Positions 8,071-16,157 are shown, numbered from the stretch's first letter. The stretch: DNA of 45,309 bases from Niallia circulans NBRC 13626 (GCF_001591585.1 NZ_BCVE01000030.1:1-45309); one strand, 5' to 3'. Made by a program: numbers and translations. The notes: generated by a model from the sequence alone, not told the origin.

Positions 8071-8123
8071 AAAAGAAAAACACCTTCCTAATTAGTTATA
8101 AAAATAGCCATTAGGAAAGTGTT
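8071..8123 (-). terminator. Terminator of the MFS gene
   Basis: The arms AACACCTTCCTAAT (8079-8092) and ATTAGGAAAGTGTT (8110-8123) pair with one mismatch. The minus strand then runs TTTTTCTTTT. It lies 77 nt past the MFS stop codon. Confidence 0.75.
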
Positions 8124-8199
8124 ATATTAGAAAATGATCAGATTATAAAGCAAACGTCCGAAGCTGGAAATCTCCCATACATTATACCTTTTATACTCC

Positions 8200-9525
8200 T
8201 CATAGTGGTTTCACTGTATTTAACTTTCTTTTTTTCGTTTCAAATTGTTTGAACATCACCTGATAAATGAACGCACTTATTATCGCTAATATAGCAATAA
8301 TGAAGAATGTCCATTCAAATCCGAACCAGGCACTCATCGGAATGGATAATGGAGCAATCATTTTTGAAAAAGTGAACCGCAGACTTGCTGCAGCAAAATA
8401 TTTACCACGCTGATCCTCTGGAGCAATCTCAGAAATAAAACTTTGTTGAATTCCTGCTGTCATCAATTCTGCAAAACTAAATAAGAGCATCGCGAACATT
8501 AACCCCCAAATTAAACTAGTTTGGCTAAACATGATAACTGCGATCGCATATATAAAGGAGGAAATAATAAAAACATTCTTCTCTTTAAATTTAGACATCC
8601 ATCTTGTAACAATTATGGTAAATAAGGCTACGACCAATCCATTTTCTGCTAGTATTAATCCAAAAGCTTGTGTACTTTGAATTTCTAGAGACCAATTGCC
8701 AAGAGAAAATAAGTTTTGCGTAGCAACCATTTCATCTACATATACTGGTAATAATAAATCTAGCTGCATAAAGGTTTGCCCTATTAATACTCCCGCTAAA
8801 ATAAACAGTAAAAACGTTCGGTCCCTTACTATCACCTGATAGTCTTTTAACTGTGCCCCAAGCGCCATAGCCCAATTCTTTTTCTTATCATCTAGTTCTT
8901 TATATGGCGGAGCTGTTTCAGCAATCCAAGTTTTTAAAACTATACTCAATATAATATTTAATAGTCCAGCTGCTAAAAGGAGGAAAAAACGATAATCTTT
9001 ATAAAAGAATCCGCCAAGAATCGGACCAATTACTACTGCAATATTGGTAGAAGTATAAAAAATAGCAAAAACACTGCTTCTGTCTTTTTCGTTTACTACA
9101 TCAGCTACCATCGCTTGGCTTGCTGGCCAATAAATACTAGTAAACAAGCTGATAACAGTGAAACAGATAAAACTAATAGCTGGGGAATCAAGCCACGGAG
9201 AGCTAGCAAAAGCAAAGATTAAATAGGCAATTCCTTGGGCAAGACTTGATATTACCATCATTTTCTTTCTACCGAATTTATCAGCATAATAGCCGCCAAG
9301 CAAATTAGCAACAACAGAAAAGGCTTGAGAAAGTATTAATAAGAATCCTGCAATTGATTTCCCAAAGGATTCTGTAAAGTATATTGCTAAAAATGGAAAA
9401 AACATCCAAAATGTTACATTAACAGTTGATTCACCAGCAAGACGAATCTTTAAATTCCGATCCCAATCTCTAAGTCGCATCGTCATGATAGTTGTCACTC
9501 TCTTTCTATTTATTTCCCCTATCAT
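8200..9525 (-). CDS. MFS transporter (12-helix, drug:H+ antiporter-like)
   Basis: A 441-aa polytopic protein of the major facilitator superfamily, probably an exporter. Motif A between helices 2 and 3 is clear ('GGYYADKFGRKKMMV'), and helix 5 carries a motif C-like 'IAVVIGPILGGFF'. The substrate cannot be predicted. Start choice is uncertain: the longest frame begins at 9525 without a clear ribosome binding site. The ATG codons at 9486 and 9480 (the latter giving MRLRDWDRNLKIRL) are also possible and fit the family's usual N-terminus better. It is monocistronic, with a terminator at 8071-8123. Confidence 0.85.
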   Translation of the reverse strand: MIGEINRKRVTTIMTMRLRDWDRNLKIRLAGESTVNVTFWMFFPFLAIYFTESFGKSIAGFLLILSQAFSVVANLLGGYYADKFGRKKMMVISSLAQGIAYLIFAFASSPWLDSPAISFICFTVISLFTSIYWPASQAMVADVVNEKDRSSVFAIFYTSTNIAVVIGPILGGFFYKDYRFFLLLAAGLLNIILSIVLKTWIAETAPPYKELDDKKKNWAMALGAQLKDYQVIVRDRTFLLFILAGVLIGQTFMQLDLLLPVYVDEMVATQNLFSLGNWSLEIQSTQAFGLILAENGLVVALFTIIVTRWMSKFKEKNVFIISSFIYAIAVIMFSQTSLIWGLMFAMLLFSFAELMTAGIQQSFISEIAPEDQRGKYFAAASLRFTFSKMIAPLSIPMSAWFGFEWTFFIIAILAIISAFIYQVMFKQFETKKRKLNTVKPL

Positions 9526-9657
9526 ACCTTGATATTTCGGTTTAGGAAAGACTTTCTTCTCTATTATAATGATGTCTCTATATCCTTTTAAATAGATTTT
9601 ATATTAGTTAGTCTATGGATAAGAGACATGTTTTCAATCCTTTCCTCTTTTTATCGA

Positions 9658-10302
9658 TTATCTAAAACTACTTTTATCTTCCTTAAACTTTTTGTAAACC
9701 TGTAACCATGTTTGCGCCATTAGCATATTACCAGCAGAATTCATATGTACTCCATCTGTCGTTAATACTTGATGATTTTGTTTTTGTAAATATTCCATAA
9801 ATACTTGATGTGTAGGCACAACTACTGCAGCATACTTGGCTGCTATATGATGAATGACTGATACATAATCTTTTAAAAGAATATTGCCTTCTGCTTCAAT
9901 CGCTTCCTCAATTACGGTTGGCTCCATCAAAAAAATACTAGCATTTGTTTCCTTTTTTACTTTTTCTAATAAACGATTGTAAATAGTGCTAAATTTAGCT
10001 GGAGTAACCTGTTCTAGTTGAGGCTGGTCTAACTGTCTCCATACATCATTAATTCCAATTGATATAGAGACTAGATCTGGACGTAAGGAGAGGACATCTG
10101 CTTCCCAGCGTTGTTCTAAATCAGTGATTCTATTTCCATTTATCCCTTTATTAACAATACTTGGCAATGCTTCTGGTTGATTAATAGTAAAGTAGTCTTT
10201 AATATAACGAACATACCCATAACCAATGCCTTCCCTATCCTCCATTTTTCCCGCATGTGTAATACTATCTCCTATAAATACGAATCGTTGATTTGCCACC
10301 AT
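9658..10302 (-). CDS. SGNH/GDSL-type esterase or lipase
   Basis: A 214-aa cytosolic hydrolase of the SGNH fold, likely a carbohydrate or lipid O-deacetylase. Block I is 'VFIGDSITHAG' (nucleophile Ser), block II glycine is in 'NKGINGNRI', block III is 'SIGINDVW' (Asn), and block V is 'DGVHMNSAG' (Asp and His). The protein resembles the rhamnogalacturonan-acetylesterase-like branch. I start it at the ATG at 10300-10302, 9 nt behind GGAGGG (10312-10317). A longer frame to 10332 lacks a binding site and would bury this Shine-Dalgarno in the coding region. No signal peptide is seen. The substrate is unknown. Confidence 0.85.
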   Translation of the reverse strand: MVANQRFVFIGDSITHAGKMEDREGIGYGYVRYIKDYFTINQPEALPSIVNKGINGNRITDLEQRWEADVLSLRPDLVSISIGINDVWRQLDQPQLEQVTPAKFSTIYNRLLEKVKKETNASIFLMEPTVIEEAIEAEGNILLKDYVSVIHHIAAKYAAVVVPTHQVFMEYLQKQNHQVLTTDGVHMNSAGNMLMAQTWLQVYKKFKEDKSSFR

Positions 10303-10386
10303 CTCAATTATCCCTCCATAGAACGTTTTCATTTATACAATAGCATGTATTTCTTTCGCAAAGCAACCTTCCATTTCTTCCCATAC

Positions 10387-10427
10387 AAAAAGCCTCAATC
10401 GGAAATTAAAAAACTCCAAGAGAGGCT
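10387..10427 (-). terminator. Terminator of znuA
   Basis: AGCCTC (10391-10396) pairs with GAGGCT (10422-10427) around a 25-nt loop, and on the minus strand is followed by TTTT. It begins 14 nt past the znuA stop codon. Confidence 0.55.
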
Positions 10428-10440
10428 GTAAGAAATTCAA

Positions 10441-11448
10441 TTATTGTTGTGCCTGGACAATTTTTTCTAAATTACGTTCCATTACTTTAATATAATCCAT
10501 TCCACTTTCTTCATCTTCTTTGCTTAACGCTTCTAAGGTGCTTAGTACTTCTGTTCTTGCCCCAATTTCAGTGGCAAGCGTATCTGCAACTTTTTGCGAA
10601 GCCGTTTCTTCAAAATAAATAACGCTAATATCATGTTCTTTTGCAAAATCTTTTAATTCAGCTAATCTTTGTGCATTTGGCTCTTGTTCTGGTGATATCC
10701 CAGAGATTGGTACTTGAGTTAGTCCATATTCACTTGCTAAATATCCAAATGCGGCATGTTGTGTAATCATTTCTTTTTTCGCTACTTTGCTTAGTTCATC
10801 CTGATATTTTTGGTCAAGTGCAGTTAATTTCGCAATATATTTTTCACTGTTCTTTTGATATGTTTCTTTATTGTCTGGATCCGCTTTAATCATGCTCTCT
10901 GTAATTGTTTCTACTTCTTTAATCGCTAGTGCTGGACTTAACCAGACATGGGGATCTTTCTCATGACTATGCTCATGCTCTGCTTCTTCACTTTCATGGT
11001 CATGGTCAGCTTCTTCCCCATTATGCTCGTGCTCTCCTTCTTCGCCTTCATGATCATGCTCATCTGTTATTCCCTCTTTTAATGTTATACCTTTACTTGC
11101 TTCAACAAACACTGTTTCTTTATTATCAACAGCAGATTTAATTGTATCTACAAAACTTTCCATATATATACTATTAAAAATAAATAAATCTGAAGTTTGC
11201 ACATTGGCGATATCTTTTGGTGTTGGCTCCCATCCATGTGGTTCTTGATTCGAAGGAATAAGTAAGTTTACATCTGCCTTGTCACCAGCTATATTTTTGG
11301 TAAACTCATACATAGGATAAAAGGTAGTCATGATCTTCAGTTTCTCTTTATTTGCCCCGTTGGAAGCATTATTTTCTCCTTTGCCACATGCAGCTATCAC
11401 CAATATTGCAAGTAACATAATAGTTACTAATGTAAATTTTTTCCCCAT
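10441..11448 (-). CDS. znuA: Zinc ABC transporter substrate-binding lipoprotein
   Basis: A 335-aa cluster A-I metal-binding protein that captures Zn(II) outside the membrane for an ABC importer. Signal peptide with lipobox ends 'LVIAAC' (Cys21). Metal ligands are His in 'TFYPMYEF...EPHGWEPTPKD', the 'DPHVWLSP' His and 'TQHAAFGYL', plus a late acidic ligand. A His/Asp/Glu-rich loop at about residues 128-163 is typical of zinc, not manganese, binders. The ATG at 11446-11448 follows AGGGTG at about 7 nt; a GTG at 11457 overlaps that site. No permease or ATPase gene is nearby, so znuCB must lie elsewhere. It sits downstream of an rpmG remnant and a Zur-type promoter, so expression probably rises in zinc starvation. 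Confidence 0.92.
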   Translation of the reverse strand: MGKKFTLVTIMLLAILVIAACGKGENNASNGANKEKLKIMTTFYPMYEFTKNIAGDKADVNLLIPSNQEPHGWEPTPKDIANVQTSDLFIFNSIYMESFVDTIKSAVDNKETVFVEASKGITLKEGITDEHDHEGEEGEHEHNGEEADHDHESEEAEHEHSHEKDPHVWLSPALAIKEVETITESMIKADPDNKETYQKNSEKYIAKLTALDQKYQDELSKVAKKEMITQHAAFGYLASEYGLTQVPISGISPEQEPNAQRLAELKDFAKEHDISVIYFEETASQKVADTLATEIGARTEVLSTLEALSKEDEESGMDYIKVMERNLEKIVQAQQ

Positions 11449-11465
11449 TTTTATCACCCTGCCTT

Positions 11466-11603
11466 TTATTTACTTTCTTTATGCATTTCTTTTAATATTA
11501 AACAATATAAGCTCCATTCGATCTGGATTATTCTGTTCTCCTTAATTTTAAATTTTAATTGCGATCTCTGTTTCTGTAAAAACTAGTGTTTTTTTACTCT
11601 CAT
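11466..11603 (-). pseudogene. rpmG: Decayed ribosomal protein L33 gene (zinc-free type)
   Basis: This 138-bp stretch is not open in any single frame. Read with frame changes it follows L33 from end to end: MRVK, then TLVFTET, DRN, NNPDRMEL, YC, LKE and finally HKESK followed by TAA at 11468-11466. Intact L33 reads MRV..TLACTETGDRNY...NNPDR.ELKKY..RLK...LH.E.K. The residues at the first CxxC position are not cysteines, so the ancestor was probably the zinc-independent paralogue. A run of seven A, an early TAG and several small indels make it non-functional. It ends 17 nt before the znuA start and lies downstream of two Zur-box-like sites. Confidence 0.75.
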
Positions 11604-11845
11604 AATGACCAAACCTTTGTTTGTTCATACCCAAGATATAATATAGCCCTGTAAGATCAAAGTTTAAATTATGTATCAAAACAATGGATATCGCATTTGT
11701 TCAAAAACTTCTATTCTCACTTTGCCTTACACCTATCCACCGAGCAACCTGAATGTCACTTATTCTCTCAACATGTTTTTTACCACCTGCCGGCGATTCA
11801 TGCACGTCAAGGATTTACTAGGATTATATAAATTCCATTCCAAAC

Positions 11846-11866
11846 AAACCGAAACTATTACGATTT
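11846..11866. promoter_or_regulatory. Second Zur-box-like sequence
   Basis: The right half is ATTACGATTT, identical to the Bacillus Zur half-site, and the left half AAACCGAAAC matches at 7 of 10 positions. It is 69 bp downstream, in the minus direction, of the box at 11915-11935, inside the predicted leader. Confidence 0.5.
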
Positions 11867-11910
11867 ATAAAATTACATTAAGATTAAAAGATTATTCCAT
11901 CGACTTTCTT

Positions 11911-11940
11911 ATATTAACCGTAACGATTACGATTTGTAAA
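11911..11940 (-). promoter_or_regulatory. Zur-controlled promoter
   Basis: On the minus strand TTTACA (11940-11935) and TATAAT-like TAATAT (11916-11911) form a sigma-A promoter with an 18-nt spacer. A Zur-box-like 21-mer (11915-11935) fills the spacer: its half ATTACGATTT is perfect and the other half (TAACCGTAAC) matches at 7 of 10. A zinc-loaded Zur dimer here would block RNA polymerase. The transcript runs through the rpmG remnant into znuA, with a leader of about 450 nt before znuA. Confidence 0.7.
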
Positions 11941-11990
11941 GTGTTTTTTTATTTTTTATCCTAACTATTTAAAGAACCTGTAAATTGATT

Positions 11991-12042
11991 TTAAAAGAAA
12001 AAAGGCTATACTAACCCATAATTTGGAAGTAATATAGCCTTT
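11991..12042 (-). terminator. Terminator of the ThuA/dehydrogenase operon
   Basis: AAAGGCTATA (12001-12010) pairs perfectly with TATAGCCTTT (12033-12042), and the minus strand continues TTTCTTTTAA. It follows the last gene of the operon by 30 nt. Confidence 0.8.
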
Positions 12043-12071
12043 CTTAAATACATCTACTGCTATTATTAGCT

Positions 12072-13121
12072 TTATTTGGTTTCTACCGTCGATTTAAAGT
12101 AAACACGTTCTTTTTTCTTTCCTGATTCATACACGGCACAAATCATTTTTTGGGTTTTTAGCGCTTCTTCCCCCGTGACATCTAAAGGAATTCCTGTTGC
12201 TAACGAATCGTAAAAATTATTGATTTGCTTTACATGACTTACTCCCCAATACCCTTTTACTCCATTTTCATAATGAAACGTTTCTTGCGGATTATTATCT
12301 GCGATGAATTCTCTTCCATCCATTAATCGAACAGTTGCCCGGTCAGCTACCATTTTGGCGATTCCCTTTTCACAATGCAGCTCAATTTCAACTGGCGCGT
12401 CATACGTATAATAATTTATAGCATGAAATGCAGTAACAATGCCATTCTTATATGCTATAACTCCTTCAGCTGCATCTTCCACCTCAATAATTTCATGTGC
12501 ACGATTACTTATTGATGCATCTACATAGTTAATGTCGGCATTCACAAACCATCTCATCAAATCCATTGTATGAATTGCTTGATCAATTATAACTCCGCCA
12601 CCTTCTTTCTCCCATGTCCCTTTCCAATCACTTTTTTGATAATACTCATCAGAACGGTCCCATGTAACAGATAGTTTTCCTGATTTGATTTTGCCAAGTT
12701 CTCCATTATCCAACATTTTCTTTATGAGCTGGGAGCCAGGATTATAACGATTTTGAAAAATTACACCAAGGGTAACCTTATTTTCCTTCGCTGTTTCCAC
12801 CATTTCAACAGCATCATCATAATGAATAGACATTGGTTTTTCTGTTAATATATGAATCTGTTTTTTCGCAGCTTCAATTGTCACTGGTGCATGCAAATGA
12901 TGTGGCAGACAAATATGCAACACATCTAAACTTTCCTGTTCAAACATTTCCTTATAGTCTGTATAAGCGGCACAGCCATAAATTTTGGCTTTTTCTTCTG
13001 CTCGTTCAGGCTTTAAATCACAAACTGCTACTAACTCTGCATCCTCTCTTGAGACAATTGATTGGGCGTGCATAGGAAAAATATTACCACAACCAATAAT
13101 CGCTACCTTTAATTTGGACAT
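12072..13121 (-). CDS. Gfo/Idh/MocA family oxidoreductase
   Basis: A 349-aa NAD(P)-dependent dehydrogenase acting on a sugar or cyclitol. The Rossmann motif is 'KVAIIGCGNIFPMHAQ', and the family EKP motif is 'HILTEKPMSI'. The C-terminal domain includes 'WEKEGGGVIIDQAIHTMDLM', with the typical Asp/His pair (DQAIH) of the active site. The ATG at 13119-13121 follows GGGGGAG at 6-7 nt; the frame is open to 13142 but the upstream codons lie over that site. It is the last gene of a four-gene operon with another dehydrogenase of the same family, a sugar isomerase-like protein and a ThuA protein. The substrate is not evident; myo- or scyllo-inositol derivatives or a keto-glucoside are possible. Confidence 0.88.
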   Translation of the reverse strand: MSKLKVAIIGCGNIFPMHAQSIVSREDAELVAVCDLKPERAEEKAKIYGCAAYTDYKEMFEQESLDVLHICLPHHLHAPVTIEAAKKQIHILTEKPMSIHYDDAVEMVETAKENKVTLGVIFQNRYNPGSQLIKKMLDNGELGKIKSGKLSVTWDRSDEYYQKSDWKGTWEKEGGGVIIDQAIHTMDLMRWFVNADINYVDASISNRAHEIIEVEDAAEGVIAYKNGIVTAFHAINYYTYDAPVEIELHCEKGIAKMVADRATVRLMDGREFIADNNPQETFHYENGVKGYWGVSHVKQINNFYDSLATGIPLDVTGEEALKTQKMICAVYESGKKKERVYFKSTVETK

Positions 13122-13191
13122 GTTTCTCTCCCCCGTTTCCACTATTTAATGAATGTCTATTTATTCAAGTATTTCTTTATACTTAATAAAC

Positions 13192-14160
13192 CTAAACCCA
13201 CCACATTTGAGAAGGAACATCTTCAATTAAAACGGATTTCAAATTAGTAACCGCTCTTGTTAATCCTTCCCTAATAGACATAATTGGATCCTCATGTTCA
13301 ATGCTGACAACATAATCGTACCCATATGTTCTTAAAGCACTCATCATATCTGACCATTCACTTACACTATGTCCACATCCAACGGAACGAAATGTCCAGG
13401 CCCTTGTCTGAACTTCACCGTATGGCTGCATATCTGTTAAGCCATACATATTAACATTATCCTGGTCAATATACGTATCTTTTGCATGAAAATGATGAAT
13501 GGCTTTTTCCTTTGCTAAAATTTTAATCGCAGCAACCGGATTAATACCTTGCCACCATAAATGACTTGGATCCAAGTTTGCGCCAATCGCATCACAAGTT
13601 TCCTCTCGTAATTTTAATAAAGTATATGGAGTATGCACTAGGAATCCGCCGTGCAGCTCTAATCCAATCTTCACACCACTTTCTTTTGCAATATGCCCTA
13701 CTTCTTTCCAATAAGGGATTAACTTTTCTTCCCATTGCCATTTTTTCACATCAGAATATTCATTTGGCCATGGCGTAACTGGCCAGTTTGGATATTTCGC
13801 ACCATCATGATCCCCGGCCGTTCCTGAAAAACAGTTTACAACCGGAACATTCATCAAGGATGCTAGTTTGATTGTTTTAATCAATGTCTCATGCGATTCC
13901 TTTGCAAATGCTTCTTCTGGAGAGATTGGATTTCCATGACAACTGAATGCACTTATGATTAAATCACGTTCTGTCACCTTTTTTAGATATTCTTTTCTCT
14001 TTTCTTCTGATTCTAATAATTCATCTACATTACAATGATTGTTTCCAGGATAGCCGCCGGTACCTATTTCAACTGCTTGAATACCAGCCTCTTTTACTGC
14101 ATCAAGCATTTCTTCAAATGATTTGTCTGCAAATAATACGGTAAACACGCCTAATTTCAT
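13192..14160 (-). CDS. Sugar phosphate isomerase/epimerase family TIM-barrel protein
   Basis: A 322-aa (beta/alpha)8 protein of the xylose isomerase-like/AP endonuclease 2 superfamily. It begins 'MKLGVFTVLFADKSFEEML', then 'GIQAVEIGTGG'. The metal-binding residues expected in this fold appear in 'KIGLELHGG' (Glu), 'GANLDPSHLWWQG' (Asp/His), 'HHFHAKD' (His) and 'VVSIEHEDP' (Glu). Such proteins act as isomerases, epimerases or dehydratases on cyclitols and 3-keto sugars, for example inosose dehydratase and isomerase in inositol catabolism. The start has GAGGAG at 6 nt. The two flanking dehydrogenases suggest an oxidise-isomerise-reduce route. The exact substrate is unknown. Confidence 0.88.
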   Translation of the reverse strand: MKLGVFTVLFADKSFEEMLDAVKEAGIQAVEIGTGGYPGNNHCNVDELLESEEKRKEYLKKVTERDLIISAFSCHGNPISPEEAFAKESHETLIKTIKLASLMNVPVVNCFSGTAGDHDGAKYPNWPVTPWPNEYSDVKKWQWEEKLIPYWKEVGHIAKESGVKIGLELHGGFLVHTPYTLLKLREETCDAIGANLDPSHLWWQGINPVAAIKILAKEKAIHHFHAKDTYIDQDNVNMYGLTDMQPYGEVQTRAWTFRSVGCGHSVSEWSDMMSALRTYGYDYVVSIEHEDPIMSIREGLTRAVTNLKSVLIEDVPSQMWWV

Positions 14161-14213
14161 GAGAGCTCCTCTCCATTCCTTCTAATTTTCCTATATTCTT
14201 TCCTTCTATATGC

Positions 14214-15239
14214 CTATATTTTGGTAATAGTCTTCGATGCTTGTGATTCCAAGGCTGCAAGAATGATCGCCAAAGATTTTTTTCCTTCTTCTCCGCTAAT
14301 AAGCGGCTCTTTATCTTCTAAAATACATTCCACAAAATGATCTATAACACCAGTCTTATTTTGTCCACCATCATTATTTGATTGAATTCTGCCTAATTCA
14401 TAATTTACTTTTTCCCCATTGGTATATTGGATAATTAACGAATAGTTTGGATCATCTTCTAGACGAATGACGGCTTTTTCTGCATAAATAACAGTTGAAT
14501 TATCTTCTTTTCCACGATAAGCCCAGCTCGCAGTCAACGTTCCAATAATGCCGCTATCTGTTTTTAATATACAAACAGCATTATCATCTACAGTAGAGAA
14601 GTCTTTTGCATTTGTTTCTACAAATGCTCCTACCTCTGTAAATTCCTCTCCTAATACAAATCTTAATAAATCTGCTTTATGAACACCTAAATCTCCCATA
14701 GCACCAATAAATGCTTCTTCTTTTTTAAAGAACCAGCTCTCTTTACCATCAACACTCCAGCCTTCTGGACCACCATGACCAAATGTTGTGCGGAAGCTGT
14801 ACACTTTACCAATTTCTCCGCTTTTAATTAATTGATGTGCTTTTTGATGGGATGCAACAAAACGCTGGTTATGTCCAATCATCAATTTTTTCCCACTTTT
14901 TTTAGCAGCTTGTATCATTTGCTCAGCCTCTTCTTTTGATGTTGCCATTGGCTTTTCACAAAGAACATGTTTGCCAGCATTCAAAGCATCAATAGAAATA
15001 GGGGCATGAAGATAGTTTGGTGTACACACACTAACCGCATCTAACCCATCCATTTTTAATAATTTTTTATAATCGGTAAATGCTTGCGCTTGATATTTTT
15101 CCGCAATTTCAGCTGCTCTTTCCTCATTGATGTCACAGACGGCTACCAATTCCACTTGTTTATTCAACAGATATTCAGGAATATGACGATGCTGTGCGAT
15201 ACTTCCACATCCAATTACGCCTACTTTTAATGAAACCAT
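14214..15239 (-). CDS. Gfo/Idh/MocA family oxidoreductase
   Basis: A 341-aa NAD(P)-dependent dehydrogenase of the same family as the gene at 12072-13121, but clearly a different paralogue. Motifs: Rossmann 'KVGVIGCGSIAQHRHIPEY', 'HVLCEKPMA' (catalytic Lys of EKP), and 'GAMGDLGVHKADLLRFV' with the family's D-x-G-x-H pattern. An AGAGGGGG site lies 8 nt upstream of the ATG. It begins 19 nt downstream of the ThuA gene and is 53 nt from the isomerase gene, so the four genes are co-transcribed. Pairs of such dehydrogenases often oxidise one cyclitol or sugar and reduce an epimer. IolX-like inositol dehydrogenase is one candidate, not established. Confidence 0.88.
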   Translation of the reverse strand: MVSLKVGVIGCGSIAQHRHIPEYLLNKQVELVAVCDINEERAAEIAEKYQAQAFTDYKKLLKMDGLDAVSVCTPNYLHAPISIDALNAGKHVLCEKPMATSKEEAEQMIQAAKKSGKKLMIGHNQRFVASHQKAHQLIKSGEIGKVYSFRTTFGHGGPEGWSVDGKESWFFKKEEAFIGAMGDLGVHKADLLRFVLGEEFTEVGAFVETNAKDFSTVDDNAVCILKTDSGIIGTLTASWAYRGKEDNSTVIYAEKAVIRLEDDPNYSLIIQYTNGEKVNYELGRIQSNNDGGQNKTGVIDHFVECILEDKEPLISGEEGKKSLAIILAALESQASKTITKI

Positions 15240-15258
15240 TATATTTTCCCCCTCTATA

Positions 15259-15975
15259 TTATTTATCTGAAATTGTCTCTAAAGGCTGGGCGTTGCCATA
15301 AACAGGCTTCTCTCTTTTCACTGGTGCTGCCCACTTTACTGCATTAATAATAACTTGCTGAATTTCTTGATGGTGATAGGTTGGATACGTTTCATGTCCT
15401 GGTCTAAAATAAAACACTTTTCCATTCCCTCTTGCATACGTACAACCGCTTCGGAATACCTCTCCACCTTCAAACCAGCTTGTGAAGATCAATTCATCTG
15501 GTGCTGGTATATCGAAATGTTCGCCATACATTTCTTCCTTTTCTAATTCGATATATTCATTAATTCCTTCCACAATTGGATGATTAGGTGCTACTACCCA
15601 TAAGCGTTCGCGATCATCTGCTTCTCGCCATTTTAAATTACAGGTTGTGCCCATTAATGCTTTAAAAATTTTCGAAAAATGACCGGAATGTAAAACAATT
15701 AACCCCATCCCATCTAAAACACGCTGTTTTACTTTTAACACAATTTCATCTTCTACCTCGTGATGTGCTAAATGTCCCCACCATACTAATACGTCTGTAT
15801 TATTCAAAACTTCCTCCGTTAATCCATGGTCTGGTTCATCTAATGTTGCAGTATGTGTTTCATAACCTTCTTTCTCCAAAAACGCAGCAATCGCACCATG
15901 AATGCCATTTGGATATATTTCTGCTACGGTTGGATTTTTCTTTTCATGCCGGTTTTCATTCCAAATTGTAATCAT
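15259..15975 (-). CDS. ThuA-like domain protein
   Basis: A 238-aa protein of the ThuA family (glutamine amidotransferase-like fold), named after a trehalose-utilisation gene of Sinorhizobium; its chemistry is linked to 3-keto-disaccharide or keto-sugar metabolism. Visible blocks are '[12 protein letters not shown]'-type start ([12 protein letters not shown]), '[13 protein letters not shown]', '[19 protein letters not shown]', 'GEHFDIP' and '[16 protein letters not shown]'. AAGGAGT precedes the ATG by 8 nt. It is the first gene of the operon that also encodes two Gfo/Idh/MocA dehydrogenases and a TIM-barrel isomerase. It is divergent from an AraC regulator. The set fits oxidation at C3 and processing of a glycoside or cyclitol; the substrate is unknown. 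Confidence 0.88.
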   Translation of the reverse strand: MITIWNENRHEKKNPTVAEIYPNGIHGAIAAFLEKEGYETHTATLDEPDHGLTEEVLNNTDVLVWWGHLAHHEVEDEIVLKVKQRVLDGMGLIVLHSGHFSKIFKALMGTTCNLKWREADDRERLWVVAPNHPIVEGINEYIELEKEEMYGEHFDIPAPDELIFTSWFEGGEVFRSGCTYARGNGKVFYFRPGHETYPTYHHQEIQQVIINAVKWAAPVKREKPVYGNAQPLETISDK

Positions 15976-16014
15976 TATGTAGCCACTCCTTCTCCCTTAC
16001 AATATGATGGCTTC

Positions 16015-16043
16015 ATTATATGAAATGTAAGCGTATAAAAAAA
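16015..16043 (-). promoter_or_regulatory. Promoter of the ThuA operon with cre-like overlap
   Basis: The minus strand has a perfect TATAAT at 16020-16015 but only a run of T at the -35 position (16043-16038), as expected for an activator-dependent promoter. A cre-like sequence, TGTAAGCGTATAAA (16026-16039), with two deviations from consensus, overlaps the spacer. Catabolite repression is therefore possible but weakly supported. Confidence 0.5.
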
Positions 16044-16054
16044 ATGCTTAATCT

Positions 16055-16083
16055 TGTCATTTTTTTATGCAATTATGTCATTT
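16055..16083. promoter_or_regulatory. Direct repeat, candidate AraC-type activator site
   Basis: TGTCATTT occurs at 16055-16062 and again at 16076-16083, a spacing of exactly 21 bp. Direct repeats two helical turns apart, just upstream of a weak -35, are the classic arrangement for AraC-type activators. The repeats lie between the ThuA operon promoter and the divergent AraC gene. Confidence 0.55.
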
Positions 16084-16157
16084 ACTTGCTTGCTTTTTGC
16101 TAAAATAGAAAAGAGCACCTAACCATATAGTCTCGTCGAATAGGAGGGGAACAAAAA

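Larger units (their letters stand above)
11604..12000 (-). other. Long leader region upstream of rpmG remnant and znuA
   Basis: About 400 bp without a convincing intact gene. A 97-codon plus-strand frame (11671-11964) has no ribosome binding site and odd composition, so I discount it. On the minus strand a 34-codon open stretch (11701-11805, containing HESPAGGKKHVERISD) lacks a good start and may be a remnant of another gene. The informative parts are the Zur-type boxes and promoter listed separately. Confidence 0.5.

Noticed and set aside
10960-11070. Repetitive sequence as a possible tandem repeat or CRISPR
   Set aside because: The repeats encode the zinc-binding His/Asp/Glu loop of ZnuA and are irregular.
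10929-11141. His-rich plus-strand frame opposite znuA
   Set aside because: It mirrors the repetitive His/Glu loop of znuA on the other strand; an artefact of composition.
11671-11964. 97-codon plus-strand frame in the znuA leader
   Set aside because: No ribosome binding site, composition unlike a protein, and it overlaps the Zur boxes and promoter.
12833-13075. 80-codon plus-strand frame inside the dehydrogenase gene
   Set aside because: Antisense shadow of a clear Gfo/Idh/MocA gene; no ribosome binding site or family match.
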